Positions 8,708 through 20,230 of a DNA stretch of 41,336 nt are shown here, piece by piece. Source of the DNA: Ralstonia pickettii. GTDB lineage: Bacteria; Pseudomonadota; Gammaproteobacteria; Burkholderiales; Burkholderiaceae. The translations under genes and the position numbers were made by a program. Below the pieces are notes generated by a model. The model did not search any database and was not told the DNA's origin. It saw only the letters and a list, made by a program, of their open reading frames with translations. The stretch spans positions 1 through 41,336 of the forward strand of contig NZ_MCGB01000038.1 in assembly GCF_001699815.1 (NCBI RefSeq). Direction: 5' to 3'. Each line of letters starts with the position of its first letter. Within the stretch, counting starts at the first letter, position 1.

Positions 8708-8829
8708 GGTGGATGGACGACGAATTAGACGACGAACTGGACGAAGCAACCGAAAAACCAGCGAAATCCAGTGCAGAACCGACAGATGCCGCTGTCAGCG
8801 TAACTGAGACTGAGGTTTCTGACCGATCA

Positions 8830-8855
8830 CAGCCCGCCGGGTTCACAGCGGGCTG
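8830..8855 (-). terminator. Hairpin after the SPOR gene, possibly an attenuating terminator
   Basis: Perfect 8-bp arms CAGCCCGC (8830-8837) and GCGGGCTG (8848-8855) lie just downstream of the SPOR-gene stop. No T run follows on the minus strand, so it may protect the mRNA end rather than terminate. Confidence 0.45.
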
Positions 8856-8867
8856 CACGACTTGACG

Positions 8868-9578
8868 TTACTGGCGAGCGAAGCGAATGACCGACGATTC
8901 CACGCCCGTCGACTGCAGGCGGCCGCGCACGGCGGTCATCTCATCCAGCGAATTGAACGGCCCCAGGCGCACGCGATACATCGTGGTGCCGTTCACCTCG
9001 CGCTGCGTCACCTTGGCTTCAAAGCCTTGCATGGCGAGATTGCCCTTCTGACGCTCGGCATCTTCGGGCGATTTGTAAGCGCCCACTTGCAGGAAGTAGC
9101 CTGTCTTGGCTGCATCCTGGCGGGCAATCTCGGCAATCGGGTCCGTCACCGGCTTCTCGTTCGAGGCGGTAACCGGAGGCTTGGGTGGCTTGACGGCCGG
9201 TGCGCTTGCCACCTGCGGGACCGAACCTGGCTGGGCCGGGTGGATCGTGATGCCCGGCGGCGGATTGTTCTGCTCGGCGGCCTGATCGACCGGCTTGGCC
9301 GGCACACGGCTCCACAACGGCGCGTTCGGGTCTGCTGCCTGCGGCGCGCTGGCTTGCGGCGCGGGCTGCACCGGCGTCGGCAGCGTGTTGACCACGTTGC
9401 CCGCTTCGCTCGGCTTGGGTTGCGCGCCGCCACGCGACACGAAGGGCACCGGCGCCTTGGTGATGTACACCGCCACCACCACGGCGATCGCCAAACCGAC
9501 GATCAAGCCCAGCACCAGACCCAGAAACGTGCCGCCCCGTTGCGAGCGGGCACGGGAAAATTGCGTATTGCGTGCCAT
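8868..9578 (-). CDS. SPOR-domain membrane protein, FtsN-like
   Basis: A 236-residue bitopic inner-membrane protein. A short basic cytoplasmic N-terminus is followed by a transmembrane helix at about residues 17-41 (GTFLGLVLGLIVGLAIAVVV), a Pro/Ala/Gln-rich periplasmic linker to about 155, and a C-terminal SPOR domain (YFLQVGAYKSPEDAERQK through RLGPFNSLDEM). SPOR domains bind denuded septal peptidoglycan, so a role at the division site is likely; FtsN is the best-known protein with this layout, but I cannot show orthology. It lies 60 bp after argS and upstream of dsbA, all in one direction. Confidence 0.9.
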   Translation of the reverse strand: MARNTQFSRARSQRGGTFLGLVLGLIVGLAIAVVVAVYITKAPVPFVSRGGAQPKPSEAGNVVNTLPTPVQPAPQASAPQAADPNAPLWSRVPAKPVDQAAEQNNPPPGITIHPAQPGSVPQVASAPAVKPPKPPVTASNEKPVTDPIAEIARQDAAKTGYFLQVGAYKSPEDAERQKGNLAMQGFEAKVTQREVNGTTMYRVRLGPFNSLDEMTAVRGRLQSTGVESSVIRFARQ

Positions 9579-9638
9579 GTCGATCCTTCTAGAAGCGCCC
9601 GATTATAAGAGCGCCGTGTGATGCCAAATCGTGCGCGT

Positions 9639-11429
9639 TTACATCTTTTGCGGCGCGGACACGCCGATCACCGCCAGCCCGTTGCGCAGCACCTGACGCG
9701 TGGCAGCCAGCAGCGCCAGGCGGGCACGCTTGACGGCCTCGTCGTCGACCAGCACGCGATCGGCGTTGTAGAACGCGTGGAAATCGCCTGCCAGGTCGCG
9801 CAGGTAGAAAGCCACGGCGTGCGGGGCCAGCTCGCGTGCGGCGTCGGCCAGCATGTCGGGGAATGCGGCCAGGCGTTGCACCAGGGCGGTCGCCTGCGGG
9901 CTGACATCCGGGCCCGTCACCGCAGCCAGATCAGCGCTGGTGAGCGAGGCGGCGTCAACGCCTGCACGCTCGAACACCGAGCAGATGCGCGCGTGCGCGT
10001 ACTGCACGTAATACACGGGGTTCTCGTCGCTCTGTTTGAGCGCCAGATCGACGTCGAAGACGAATTCGGTATCGGCCTTGCGCGACAGCAGGAAGAAGCG
10101 CACGGCGTCGCGGCCACGCGTGAAGCGCGCCGGCCAGTTCGGCTCGCCGGCTTCCACGCAGGCGCGGATGGTGTCGACGCCGGCTTCGCTCTCGGCGTCG
10201 CCGTTGGACCATTCGATCAGGTCGCGCACCGTCACGTACGAGCCGGCGCGCTTGGAGATCTTCACCTCGGCGCCGTCCTTCATCACCGTGACCATCTTGT
10301 GCAGGACGTAATCGGGGTAGCCCTTCGGGATGCCGATGTTCAGGCCCTGCAGGCCGGCGCGCACGCGGGCGATGGTGCCGTGGTGGTCGCTGCCCTGCAC
10401 ATTGATGACCTGCGTGAAGCCGCGTCCCCATTTGGTCGTGTGGTACGCAACGTCGGGCACGAAGTAGGTGTAGGCGCCGTCGGATTTGCGCATGACGCGG
10501 TCCTTGTCGTCACCGTCGTCGGTGGTGCGCAGCCACAGCGCGCCTTCCTGCTCGTAGGTCTTGCCTGCAGCAACGAGCGCGTCTACCGTCTGCTGCACCT
10601 TGCCTTCGGTGTAGAGCGAAGACTCCAGGTAGTAGCGGTCGAACTTCACGCCAAAGGCCTGCAGATCGATGTCCTGCTCATTGCGCAGATACGTGACGGC
10701 AAAGCGGCGGATGGCTTCGATGTTCTCGACATCGCGCTCGCCCGTCACGGGTTCGCCATCGGAGGCGCGCACGGTCTTGCCGGCGAGATAATCGGCGGCG
10801 ATGTCGGCAATGTAGTCGCCGTTGTAAGCGGCTTCGGGCCAGTTGGCGTCGCCCGGCTTGTAGCCGCGTGCGCGGGCCTGGACGGAGACGGCGAGGTTGT
10901 GGATCTGGACGCCGGCGTCGTTGTAGTAGAACTCGCGGTGGACCTTGTGGCCCTGCCAGTCGAGCAGGCTCGCCAGCGCATCGCCCAGCGCGGCCTGGCG
11001 GCCGTGACCGACGTGCAGCGGACCGGTCGGGTTGGCCGAGACAAACTCCACCAGCACCGGCGCGCCGTCATGCGTGTTTGCGGCGCCATAGCGGTCGCCT
11101 TCTGCAAACACGGCGGCGATCACGTCGGCACGCGCGGCGGCGGACAGGCGCAGGTTGATGAAACCGGGGCCAGCGATCTCCACGGCGGCCACCAAGCGCT
11201 GGCCGCGGGCATCGGCGCGGATGGCATCGGCGATCTTGCCGGCCAACTCGCGCGGGTTGGTGCCCAGGGGTTTGGCGAGCTGCAGCGCGACGTTGCAGGC
11301 GATGTCGCCGTGCGCGGCCTGCTTGGGGCGCTCCAGGACGATCTCCGGTCGGGCTTGGCCCTCGGGCAGCAGGGAGCCGACGGCGTCGGACAACAGTTGG
11401 GCGATCGTCTGTTTGTGGGAGGGCAGCAT
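9639..11429 (-). CDS. argS: Arginyl-tRNA synthetase
   Basis: Class I aminoacyl-tRNA synthetase of 596 residues, charging tRNA-Arg in the cytoplasm. The N-terminal Add1 domain is followed by the HIGH-like signature HVGHG at residue 139 (within [13 protein letters not shown]), the KMSK-like KISKR at residue 390, and the C-terminal DALR anticodon-binding domain ([17 protein letters not shown] onwards) ending in a typical [10 protein letters not shown]. The ATG at 11429 is chosen; the open frame continues upstream into the divergent gap without family similarity. Probably heads an argS-SPOR-dsbA transcription unit. Confidence 0.97.
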
Positions 11430-11603
11430 AAAGAAACCATGACGCCGGCAGTGCTGAATTGGATTGAAATCCAGTTCTGGCGCCGCCAGTTGCGTTGTTC
11501 GGGGAAAAGTACGAAATTTTATCAGGTGAGCCGCGGTCTCAGAGGTATCCGCCCCAGTCACGGCAATCCGCGGCCCCCACCCAACCAAGGGAAACAAGAA
11601 ATC

Positions 11604-11927
11604 ATGATCACCTTTACTTCGCACGCTTCGCAGAAATTCTCGATGCAGAAGGATCTCGCCATGGTGCTGCTGGGCGTGATCGGCAAGACGCTGGGCGAGC
11701 GCGGTGTCATCACGCCCGAAGAAATGCCCCACGCCATCGACCGCCTCAAGCGGGCCATCAAGGATGACACGCACCAGGCACATATCAAGGTGGCCGAACT
11801 GTCGGCGGCCGAGCTGGACGAAAACGGCGAAGAAGAGCCGCCGCACCTCGGGCAGCGCGCCTATCCGCTGCTGCACATGCTGGAAGAATCGCTGGTCGAA
11901 CAATCCAGCGTGCTCTGGGGCGTCTGA
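11604..11927 (+). CDS. DUF1840 family protein
   Basis: A 107-residue soluble protein resembling the DUF1840 family, common in Betaproteobacteria and of unknown function. Recognisable parts are the short beta segment MITFTSHAS, the [26 protein letters not shown]-like core ([12 protein letters not shown] at about 34-45), and a C-terminal helix with [10 protein letters not shown]. The ATG at 11604 is preceded by AAGGGA. It is divergent from argS; the 174-bp gap between them must hold both promoters. No membrane segment or catalytic motif is visible. Confidence 0.85.
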
Positions 11928-11941
11928 GGACGGAGCGGGCC

Positions 11942-11980
11942 AAAAAAATGCCCGGCCGCCAAACGGGGCGGTCCGGGCAT
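11942..11980 (-). terminator. Terminator after the ferritin-like gene
   Basis: On the minus strand ATGCCCGG (11980-11973) pairs with CCGGGCAT (11955-11948), enclosing an inner GC-rich hairpin, and is followed by seven T residues. It lies about 75 bp after the ferritin-like stop; the A run on the plus strand argues against use by the DUF1840 gene. Confidence 0.85.
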
Positions 11981-12055
11981 CCGGCCACAGCGGGCCGGGA
12001 GCGGGGGAGGGGGGGGCTGGCGCGCTGGCCGGTATCTCGTCCGACTGCTTTCGCT

Positions 12056-12613
12056 TTATTGGTCGTGGAGCATGTCGGACAACTCGTCCGCGTGTTCCTC
12101 CTCAACGGCCAGAATCTGTTCCAGGACGCGCCGCGTGGTGGGGTCTCGATCCCCGATGTAACGGATCATCTCCAGGTAGCTGTCGATCGCGATCCGCTCG
12201 GCCACCAGGTTCTCCTTGATCATGTCGACCAGGCCGTCGGCTTCCACGTATTCGGAATGGCTGCGCGTGGATAGTCCTTCCGGGTTGAAGTTGGGCTCGC
12301 CGCCCAGTTGCACGATGCGCGTGGCGATGCTGTCGGCGTGTGCCTGTTCCTCGTTGGCATGCACCAGGAATTCTGCGGCGATCGGTTCTGCGTTGATGCC
12401 CTTGGCCATGAAATGGTGGCGCCGGTAGCGCAGCACGCAGATCAACTCGGTCGCCAGCGCCTCATTCAGCAGCCGCAGCACGGTCTCCCGATCGGCTTTG
12501 TAATCTTCGGTCACCGCACCTTCCTCAATGTGCTTGCGGGCACGTTCGCGCAAGGTTTTGATGTCGGTGAGGAAGCTGCTTTCCGAGGGGGCGGCGACGT
12601 TGGTCCGGCTCAT
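12056..12613 (-). CDS. Ferritin-like (bacterioferritin-type) di-iron protein
   Basis: A 185-residue four-helix-bundle protein of the ferritin superfamily. Iron ligands are visible as the Glu in [14 protein letters not shown], the first ExxH in [10 protein letters not shown], a Glu in [11 protein letters not shown], and a second ExxH in VEEEHADEL. This is the bacterioferritin/Dps-like arrangement, and it may store iron or detoxify peroxide. It carries an N-terminal extension of about 20 residues compared with classical Bfr, and I could not confirm the haem-ligand Met. It heads downstream of DUF883 and DUF1328 genes on the same strand, a set resembling stress-response genes, and ends at a terminator. 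Confidence 0.85.
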
Positions 12614-12646
12614 GTGGTTGCTCCTGCGGGTGATTGCGGGTTGGTT

Positions 12647-13075
12647 TTATTCGCTGGCGTCGCGTCGGCTGCTTCCGCCGGCCAGCGCCACAACCAGCCC
12701 GATCGCTGCCCCAATCGCCACAGCGACACCCACCGACTTGAACGGTGCCGCCGTGATGGTTTCTTCGGTGCGATCGAGCGCCCAGTCCATGCGTTCGCGG
12801 GCCTGATGGGCACGCTCATTGGCGGCGCGGCGCAGTTGGTCGGCGCGCGCGTGCAGCGTGCGACTGGCGCGGTCGGCTTCTGCGCTGCCCTCGTCGGTCA
12901 ATGTATGGATGGCGTTTTCAAGCGAGCGCAGCAGGCTCTGCACGTCTTCCACGGCAGGGCGAGCGGCATAGCGGGCGTGGTCGACGGCGTCGCTGGCACT
13001 GTTCATGGCGCGGTGCGCGCGATCATTGACGTCATCAATTCGGCTTCGGACGCGGTGGCTGGCAAAGAGTGACAT
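12647..13075 (-). CDS. DUF883 (ElaB/YqjD-like) membrane-anchored protein
   Basis: A 142-residue protein with a long charged amphipathic helical region (AHRAMNSASDAVDHARY to ARERMDWALDRTEETI) and a single C-terminal transmembrane segment (SVGVAVAIGAAIGLVVALAGG) followed by a short basic tail. This is the ElaB/YqjD/DUF883 architecture, whose E. coli members are inner-membrane proteins that associate with ribosomes in stationary phase. The start at 13075 is preferred over the upstream in-frame ATG at 13090 because GAGGAA sits seven bases before it. It lies 33 bp upstream of the ferritin-like gene and downstream of the DUF1328 gene. Confidence 0.82.
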   Translation of the reverse strand: MSLFASHRVRSRIDDVNDRAHRAMNSASDAVDHARYAARPAVEDVQSLLRSLENAIHTLTDEGSAEADRASRTLHARADQLRRAANERAHQARERMDWALDRTEETITAAPFKSVGVAVAIGAAIGLVVALAGGSSRRDASE

Positions 13076-13219
13076 GGTGAAGTTCCTCATCGTGACGCCC
13101 CGGAAGGCATACTCCGGCGGCGCGGTTGGTTCGGGCGCGGTTTCAGTTTTTGCGAAAGCGGGCCGCATGCCAAACCCCTTAGCAAGACACGGGCCGCGCT
13201 TCCGACTGGGTTGGCTGCG

Positions 13220-13393
13220 CTAATCGACGGCCTTGAAGACCGTGACGCCCAACACCAGAAACAGCACGAACAGCACTACGAAGATGAAGAACAGGACCTT
13301 GGCGATACTCGCCGCGCCTGCGGCAATGCCGGTAAAGCCCAGGACGCCGGCCACCAGGGAGATGATGGCGAAGATGAGTGCCCATTTCAGCAT
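13220..13393 (-). CDS. DUF1328 small membrane protein
   Basis: A 57-residue, almost wholly hydrophobic protein with two predicted membrane helices ([17 protein letters not shown] and [20 protein letters not shown]) separated by a glycine/alanine-rich turn. Sequence and length match the DUF1328/YtjA family of small inner-membrane proteins, often linked to stress responses. CGGAGA precedes the ATG at a good spacing. The gene is divergent from the histidine-kinase gene, and the 208-bp gap between them must hold both promoters. The frame upstream remains open for another 300 bases, but nothing in it resembles protein. Confidence 0.85.
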   Translation of the reverse strand: MLKWALIFAIISLVAGVLGFTGIAAGAASIAKVLFFIFVVLFVLFLVLGVTVFKAVD

Positions 13394-13601
13394 GTTGTCG
13401 TCTCCGGTTCGGATGGGATGGGAATGCAGGGCAGCGGAGCATTGGATGAGGCCGACGCCCTGTCGCGTATCCCTACGCACATCGCGTGCCTGACCGGGGT
13501 GCGCCCCAAGTGTCGCCCGGGGCGCCCACGCGGTATCATCCGAATTGCCAAAAAAACACAAACGCAACGCGCGCCGCGTCGGGCGGTTTGACGCGTTTCC
13601 T

Positions 13602-15059
13602 ATGGGTCTGCATGCCATGCGGTCATCCTTGCGCTCCACTCTGCTGCTCGCCGGCGGCATTCTGCTGACGCTCGGGGTGCTGATTGCCTCGGAGACGGGC
13701 AACATCCGCCTGAGCCAGGGCTATCGGCAGGTGATTCAGTCGCAGCAGGCTGAAACCGCCATCAACGAACTGCTTGCCGAGCTGGTGAACGCCGAGGCGG
13801 GGCAACGCGGGTTCCTGCTCACGGGCAAGGACGAATACCTCGATCCATACAACAAGGCCATCCCGCACATCCACGCGTTGATGGCAGAAATTCGCGATCA
13901 CTACGCCAACGATCCTGACGCGCTGAAGCTGTTCTCGGAGACGGCGCTCCAGGTGAGCCGCAAGCTCACCGAGATGGAACTCACGCTCATTTACGGCAAG
14001 CGTGATCTGGAAGTGGCGCTCGATCTCGTGCGCACCGATTTCGGCAAGGCATCGATGGAAGCGGTGCGGCAGGGGCTGGACCGCCTGCGTCAGCGTGAGA
14101 TCGCCACCGTGGCCCGCAGCCTTGAACACGCCGAGCGCGATCTGGCGCTCTCGCGCTACGGCATTGCGCTCATCACGGCGGTCAACATCATCCTGCTGGT
14201 GGTACTGGGCATGCAGCACGCCAAGCGCCTTGCCGTGACGGAGCGTGAGCGCGACATGGCGGAGGAGGAAAGCCAGAAGCTCGACCGTATGGTGCGTGAG
14301 CGCACGCGTCAGTTGTCCGACTTGGCTGCGCACTTGCAGCGTGTGACCGAAGATGAGAAGACGCGCCTCGCGCGCGAGCTGCACGACGAGCTGGGCGCCA
14401 TCCTCACCGCCACCAAGATGGACCTCCACTGGCTGCGTTCACGCATTCATGCCAATGAGCCTGCGGTAAGCGAAAAGATCACGCGCGTGATGGCCCACGT
14501 GGATCAGGGCATCCAGATCAAGCGCCGCCTGATCGAAGACCTGCGCCCGACGATCCTGCTCAACCTGGGTTTGGTGGAAGCGCTCTCGCAATTGACGGAG
14601 GACGTGGGCACGCGCAATGGCTGGCATACGGAAGTGAGCCTGCCCGACGATATGCCCAAGCTGACCGACGATGCGGCCATCGCGCTGTATCGGATCGTGC
14701 AGGAATCGCTGACCAACGCATCGAAATACGCGCATGCGACCACGGTGTCGGTGGCGCTCGATGTGGGTGAAGAGGGCGTGCGCTTGCGCGTGCGCGACAA
14801 CGGCCGTGGGTTCCCCGCCGATATCGAGCGGCGCCGCATGGTCGGCCACCACGGCCTGCTGGGGATGGAGCAGCGCGCCATTGCGCTGGGCGGCACGCTC
14901 GTCATCGACTCAATGCCAGGCGGCGGTGTGACGATCATCGTCGAGCTGCCTCCCAGCGATGCCGTATTCGACCGAGGCGCGGCTAACGAACCGTCGGGCA
15001 TGCAGGCGCTGACTGGCGGTATTGCGCCTGCCCCGGGCCGCGGCGGCGCGACGGTGTAA
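13602..15059 (+). CDS. CHASE3-domain sensor histidine kinase, NarX/DegS type
   Basis: A 485-residue membrane sensor kinase. Two transmembrane helices (about 9-30 and about 185-203) bracket a CHASE3 periplasmic sensor domain with the typical [21 protein letters not shown]. After a coiled linker come the HisKA_3 dimerisation domain with phospho-acceptor His261 in [10 protein letters not shown] and the HATPase domain with N box [19 protein letters not shown] and GLLGMEQRA. This type pairs with NarL/FixJ regulators, and one lies at 15898-16530. The start is uncertain: ATG 13602, ATG 13617 or TTG 13545 are all in frame without a strong Shine-Dalgarno. Ends at a terminator shared with the entericidin gene. 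Confidence 0.9.
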   Translation: MGLHAMRSSLRSTLLLAGGILLTLGVLIASETGNIRLSQGYRQVIQSQQAETAINELLAELVNAEAGQRGFLLTGKDEYLDPYNKAIPHIHALMAEIRDHYANDPDALKLFSETALQVSRKLTEMELTLIYGKRDLEVALDLVRTDFGKASMEAVRQGLDRLRQREIATVARSLEHAERDLALSRYGIALITAVNIILLVVLGMQHAKRLAVTERERDMAEEESQKLDRMVRERTRQLSDLAAHLQRVTEDEKTRLARELHDELGAILTATKMDLHWLRSRIHANEPAVSEKITRVMAHVDQGIQIKRRLIEDLRPTILLNLGLVEALSQLTEDVGTRNGWHTEVSLPDDMPKLTDDAAIALYRIVQESLTNASKYAHATTVSVALDVGEEGVRLRVRDNGRGFPADIERRRMVGHHGLLGMEQRAIALGGTLVIDSMPGGGVTIIVELPPSDAVFDRGAANEPSGMQALTGGIAPAPGRGGATV

Positions 15060-15087
15060 GTCGCTCGCCGTAACGCATCGCCCAAAC

Positions 15088-15117
15088 AAAAAGCCCCATC
15101 GCGGGGCTTTTTGTTTT
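15088..15117. terminator. Bidirectional terminator between kinase and entericidin genes
   Basis: A 10-bp stem (AAAAAGCCCC / GGGGCTTTTT, 5-base loop) has T-rich tails in both directions and lies between two convergent genes, 28 bp after the kinase stop and about 30 bp after the entericidin stop. Confidence 0.93.
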
Positions 15118-15143
15118 TGATGCCGGCGTCGCTGGCGCTGACG

Positions 15144-15284
15144 TTACATCTTCTGCTTGGCGTTGTCGGCCGAGTTCTCCAGCTTCTGACCACCGGTCTG
15201 GATGTCCTTGCCGGCGCCGGCCATGGTGTTGCAGCCGGCCAGGAACATACACGTCACTGCAAGTGCGGCACACAAGGTCTTCAT
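15144..15284 (-). CDS. Entericidin-type small lipoprotein
   Basis: A 46-residue lipoprotein precursor. A signal sequence (MKTLCAALAVTCMF) ends in the lipobox LAGC, leaving a mature lipoprotein of about 29 residues with NTMAGAGKDIQTGGQK, the signature of the entericidin A/B family. In E. coli entericidins form an envelope toxin/antidote pair; here only one member is visible. AAGGAG stands six bases before the ATG at 15284. It is encoded between two signalling genes, convergent with the kinase and in line with the response regulators upstream. Confidence 0.9.
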   Translation of the reverse strand: MKTLCAALAVTCMFLAGCNTMAGAGKDIQTGGQKLENSADNAKQKM

Positions 15285-15354
15285 CGAACGCTCCTTGGGG
15301 TGAGAAATGGCGTTGGGCGCGTGGCGCGACGGCAGATGCGGCGCGCTAAGAATC

Positions 15355-15795
15355 TCAGGGGTGGAAATGCTGCGCGGGCTGAGGACGGGGGCGGCCGACA
15401 CCGGCGCGCTCTTCGATCACCTCGAACACCTTGTCGAGTTCGAGCGATTTGTCGAAGAAATAGTTGGCGCCGGCTTCAAAGCAGCGCTGCCGGTAGGTCG
15501 GAACCTGAGCGTGGTTGGTGTAGACGATACGTACGCTGGGCGACGCTTGATCGCGCAGCGTTTGGAGGACTTTGAAGCCATTGCCCTGCCGCAATTGCAG
15601 GTCGACGATCACGACGTCGTAGTGGCCCTGCCCCAGAAGGCCCAGCGCCAAATCTTCGGTGTCTGCCCATTCGACCGTCGCCACGAAGGCGGAGGCCTTG
15701 AGGTATTCCAGCACCATGCCGCGAAGCACCGGGGAATCCTCGATCAGGAGGACGCGCAGGCCACGGGCGGAGAGGGTGACGGCTTGATCCAGCAT
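15355..15795 (-). CDS. Single-domain response regulator (receiver only)
   Basis: A 146-residue CheY-like receiver with no output domain. The acidic pocket is Glu19-Asp20 in LLIEDSP, the phospho-acceptor Asp65 in VIVDLQL, the switch Thr in IVYTNHA, and the conserved Lys in FFDKSLE. About 25 C-terminal residues (GVGRPRPQPAQHFHP) are Pro/His-rich and probably unstructured. It is transcribed toward entericidin and lies 102 bp downstream of the NarL-type regulator. A partner in phosphotransfer from the nearby kinase is plausible but unproven. Confidence 0.9.
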   Translation of the reverse strand: MLDQAVTLSARGLRVLLIEDSPVLRGMVLEYLKASAFVATVEWADTEDLALGLLGQGHYDVVIVDLQLRQGNGFKVLQTLRDQASPSVRIVYTNHAQVPTYRQRCFEAGANYFFDKSLELDKVFEVIEERAGVGRPRPQPAQHFHP

Positions 15796-15897
15796 GGGTT
15801 GATGTTAGCCAGCGGGTTGCCGAGGTGGTATCAGGCGTTGTCCTACATGCCAGTTGGGTTTGCGGGGCGCCAAGGGGTTTTGGCGCCCCATCAGGTG

Positions 15898-16530
15898 CTA
15901 CTCAACCAGGCCGTTCTTGATGGCGTAATACGTCAGATCGGCATTGGATTTCATGCCCATCTTTTCCAGAATCCGCGTGCGGTAAGTGCTGACCGTCTTG
16001 ACGCTCAGGAACAGCTCTTCCGCGATGATCGATACCGATTGCCCGCGCGCCAGCTTGCAGAAGATCTGAAACTCACGCTTGGACAGCGTCTGGTGCAGCG
16101 GCTGGTCGGTCGGCTTTTCCAGGCCGCCAATGAGCAGCTCGGCCACGGTCGGGCTGACATAGCGACGGCCTTGCGACACGGTACGGATGGCCTTGACCAG
16201 CTCGTCCGGCGCGCTTTCTTTTGTCAGATAGCCCGATGCCCCTGCGCGGATCAGGTTGATGGCGTACTGGTCTTCCGGGAAGGTCGACAGGATCAGCACC
16301 GGCAGATCCGGATGGCGCTGGCGAGCCAGCTTGAGGGTGTCGATGCCGTTGCGATCGGGCATGGAAATGTCGAGCACCACGACGTCAAAGGCCCCGGTGC
16401 GGAGTTGCTCCATCACCTCTTCCCCGCTGGCCGCTTCCCCCGCGACTTCGATGTCCCGCTCTTCGGACAGAAACTGTCGAAGGCCGGCGCGAACGATCTC
16501 GTGGTCGTCCGCAATCAGGACGCGAATCAT
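15898..16530 (-). CDS. NarL/FixJ-family response regulator
   Basis: A 210-residue two-domain regulator. The receiver domain (about 1-120) has Asp8/Asp9 in IADDHEIVRAG, phospho-acceptor Asp54 in VVLDISMPD and Lys in GYLTKESAPDEL. The C-terminal LuxR-type helix-turn-helix is LSKREFQIF...LSVKTVSTYRTRILEKMGM. The overall pattern resembles GacA/UvrY. The start at 16530 is chosen for its strong AAGGAG; a much longer frame upstream is rejected. The HisKA_3 kinase at 13602-15059 is the natural cognate kinase, though the two genes are convergent rather than in one operon. Confidence 0.92.
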   Translation of the reverse strand: MIRVLIADDHEIVRAGLRQFLSEERDIEVAGEAASGEEVMEQLRTGAFDVVVLDISMPDRNGIDTLKLARQRHPDLPVLILSTFPEDQYAINLIRAGASGYLTKESAPDELVKAIRTVSQGRRYVSPTVAELLIGGLEKPTDQPLHQTLSKREFQIFCKLARGQSVSIIAEELFLSVKTVSTYRTRILEKMGMKSNADLTYYAIKNGLVE

Positions 16531-16590
16531 GCTGCTCCTTATGAGCGCGCTGGGCGGATTGCCCGACTCCGTGCGCTGCGCTTGTTGGTT

Positions 16591-16612
16591 CGATACGACA
16601 GCAATTGTATCG
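16591..16612. promoter_or_regulatory. Inverted repeat over a candidate -10 box upstream of the NarL-type regulator
   Basis: CGATAC (16591-16596) and GTATCG (16607-16612) form a perfect 6-bp inverted repeat with a 10-base spacer, about 60 bp upstream of the regulator's ATG. The minus strand reads TACAAT at 16609-16604 inside it. The rest of the 310-base gap 16531-16840 shows only this and the terminator at 16761-16790. Confidence 0.35.
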
Positions 16613-16760
16613 GACTGTTGCGCCAAAACGGGGCCCCTCGTGCTGGCGGTTTGAGAAGGCGTTGTCTGCGTTTCCATAAGAGACCTCGGGAATGTGCATG
16701 AATCGCAACATGTCGATGCCTCCCCGATCAGCAATCGGCGTGCCTGGGCGCGTGCGGCCA

Positions 16761-16790
16761 AAGAAAACGGGGCGGAAGAGTTCCGCCCCG
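16761..16790 (-). terminator. Terminator after the secreted Lys/Ala-rich protein gene
   Basis: A 10-bp perfect stem (CGGGGCGGAA / TTCCGCCCCG, 3-base loop) is followed on the minus strand by TTTTCTT. It lies 50 bp after the stop of the gene at 16841. Confidence 0.88.
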
Positions 16791-16840
16791 AGGGTAGCCG
16801 GAATTGCCGGGCGGCCCCGGTTTTTCCGCGCAGTGACGTG

Positions 16841-17254
16841 TTACTTCGTCTGGGTCGTGGCGGCGGCGTTCGCGCCTGCGTCGGCGCTCAGGCCGGCGCC
16901 GGTGTCAGCCTTTGCGGCCTTGCCCGACTTCTCGGCCGACTTTTCCGTCTTGCTGACCGACTTGCCGACCTTGTCTGCGGTCTTGTCGACGCCGGCTTCC
17001 GTCTTCGCCTTGTGCTCGTGCGCGGCCTTGGCGCCGTGCTCAGCCTTGGTGTTCAGTTGGCTCTTGGCGGACTCGGTGTCCAGCTTGGCGCCCGTATCGG
17101 CCTTCAGGCCCACGCCGGCATTGCCTTGCGCCGGTGCCACGGCCGCAGTGCCATTGGATTGCAGCGATACGCCGGCCGACGGGGTTTGCGCGTTGGCGTA
17201 AGCCGAAGCAGCAGCGATGGCGATGGCGGACAGGGAGATCAGCAGCTTGTTCAT
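16841..17254 (-). CDS. Secreted Lys/Ala-rich, probably disordered protein of unknown function
   Basis: I do not recognise the family. The 137-residue product opens with a good signal peptide (MNKLLISLSAIAIAAASAYA, cleavage near ANA-Q). The mature part is rich in Ala, Lys, Thr, Gly and Asp, with no Cys or Trp, and falls into loosely repeated modules: GVGLKADTGAKLDTE and GAGLSADAGANA at the ends and a central Lys/Ser run (KTADKVGKSVSKTEKSAEKS). It resembles LEA-like or histone-H1-like low-complexity proteins and is probably disordered in the periplasm. AAAGGAG precedes the ATG. It stands alone between two terminators, upstream of the regulator gene on the same strand. Confidence 0.8.
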   Translation of the reverse strand: MNKLLISLSAIAIAAASAYANAQTPSAGVSLQSNGTAAVAPAQGNAGVGLKADTGAKLDTESAKSQLNTKAEHGAKAAHEHKAKTEAGVDKTADKVGKSVSKTEKSAEKSGKAAKADTGAGLSADAGANAAATTQTK

Positions 17255-17407
17255 GGAAGAGACTCCTTTCGTTCTGAACGGCCACGCGAGGGATTCGTCG
17301 CGGCATCACTCTGTGTGTGTTGAGTGAATGGGTTCAGTCTATGGAGCCCTTTCGGTTACGACTGTTAGGGGGTGTAAGCCTTTGTAATGTCAGGATCGCC
17401 CCTCTTG

Positions 17408-17440
17408 AAACCCCGGCAAAGCCAATGCCGGTGAGGGTTT
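17408..17440 (-). terminator. Candidate terminator after metH
   Basis: On the minus strand CCGGCA (17431-17426) pairs with TGCCGG (17418-17413), nested in outer AAACCC/GGGTTT arms, and GGGGTTTC follows. It lies about 55 bp after the metH stop. The T tract is short, so strength is uncertain. Confidence 0.6.
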
Positions 17441-17495
17441 GCGGACGTAAGACACAGCGTGATTCACACTATGTCTTAAACGTCTTGTCACAGAA

Positions 17496-20213
<2,718 letters not shown>

Positions 20214-20230
20214 GATGGTGCGGGGTTCGG

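Noticed and set aside
9618-11927. Very long plus-strand open frame opposite argS, continuous with the DUF1840 gene
   Set aside because: It is the antisense of a clear arginyl-tRNA synthetase; its translation is low-complexity Arg/Gly/Val/His with no motif. Only the last 107 residues, from ATG 11604, are a real protein.
13220-13705. Longer version of the DUF1328 protein starting far upstream
   Set aside because: The small membrane protein starts at ATG 13393 behind CGGAGA; the upstream part overlaps the kinase start region and has no family resemblance.
16531-16761. N-terminal extension of the NarL-type regulator
   Set aside because: The strong AAGGAG is at the internal ATG 16530, where the receiver domain begins; the extension is polar, not family-like and runs through a likely promoter.
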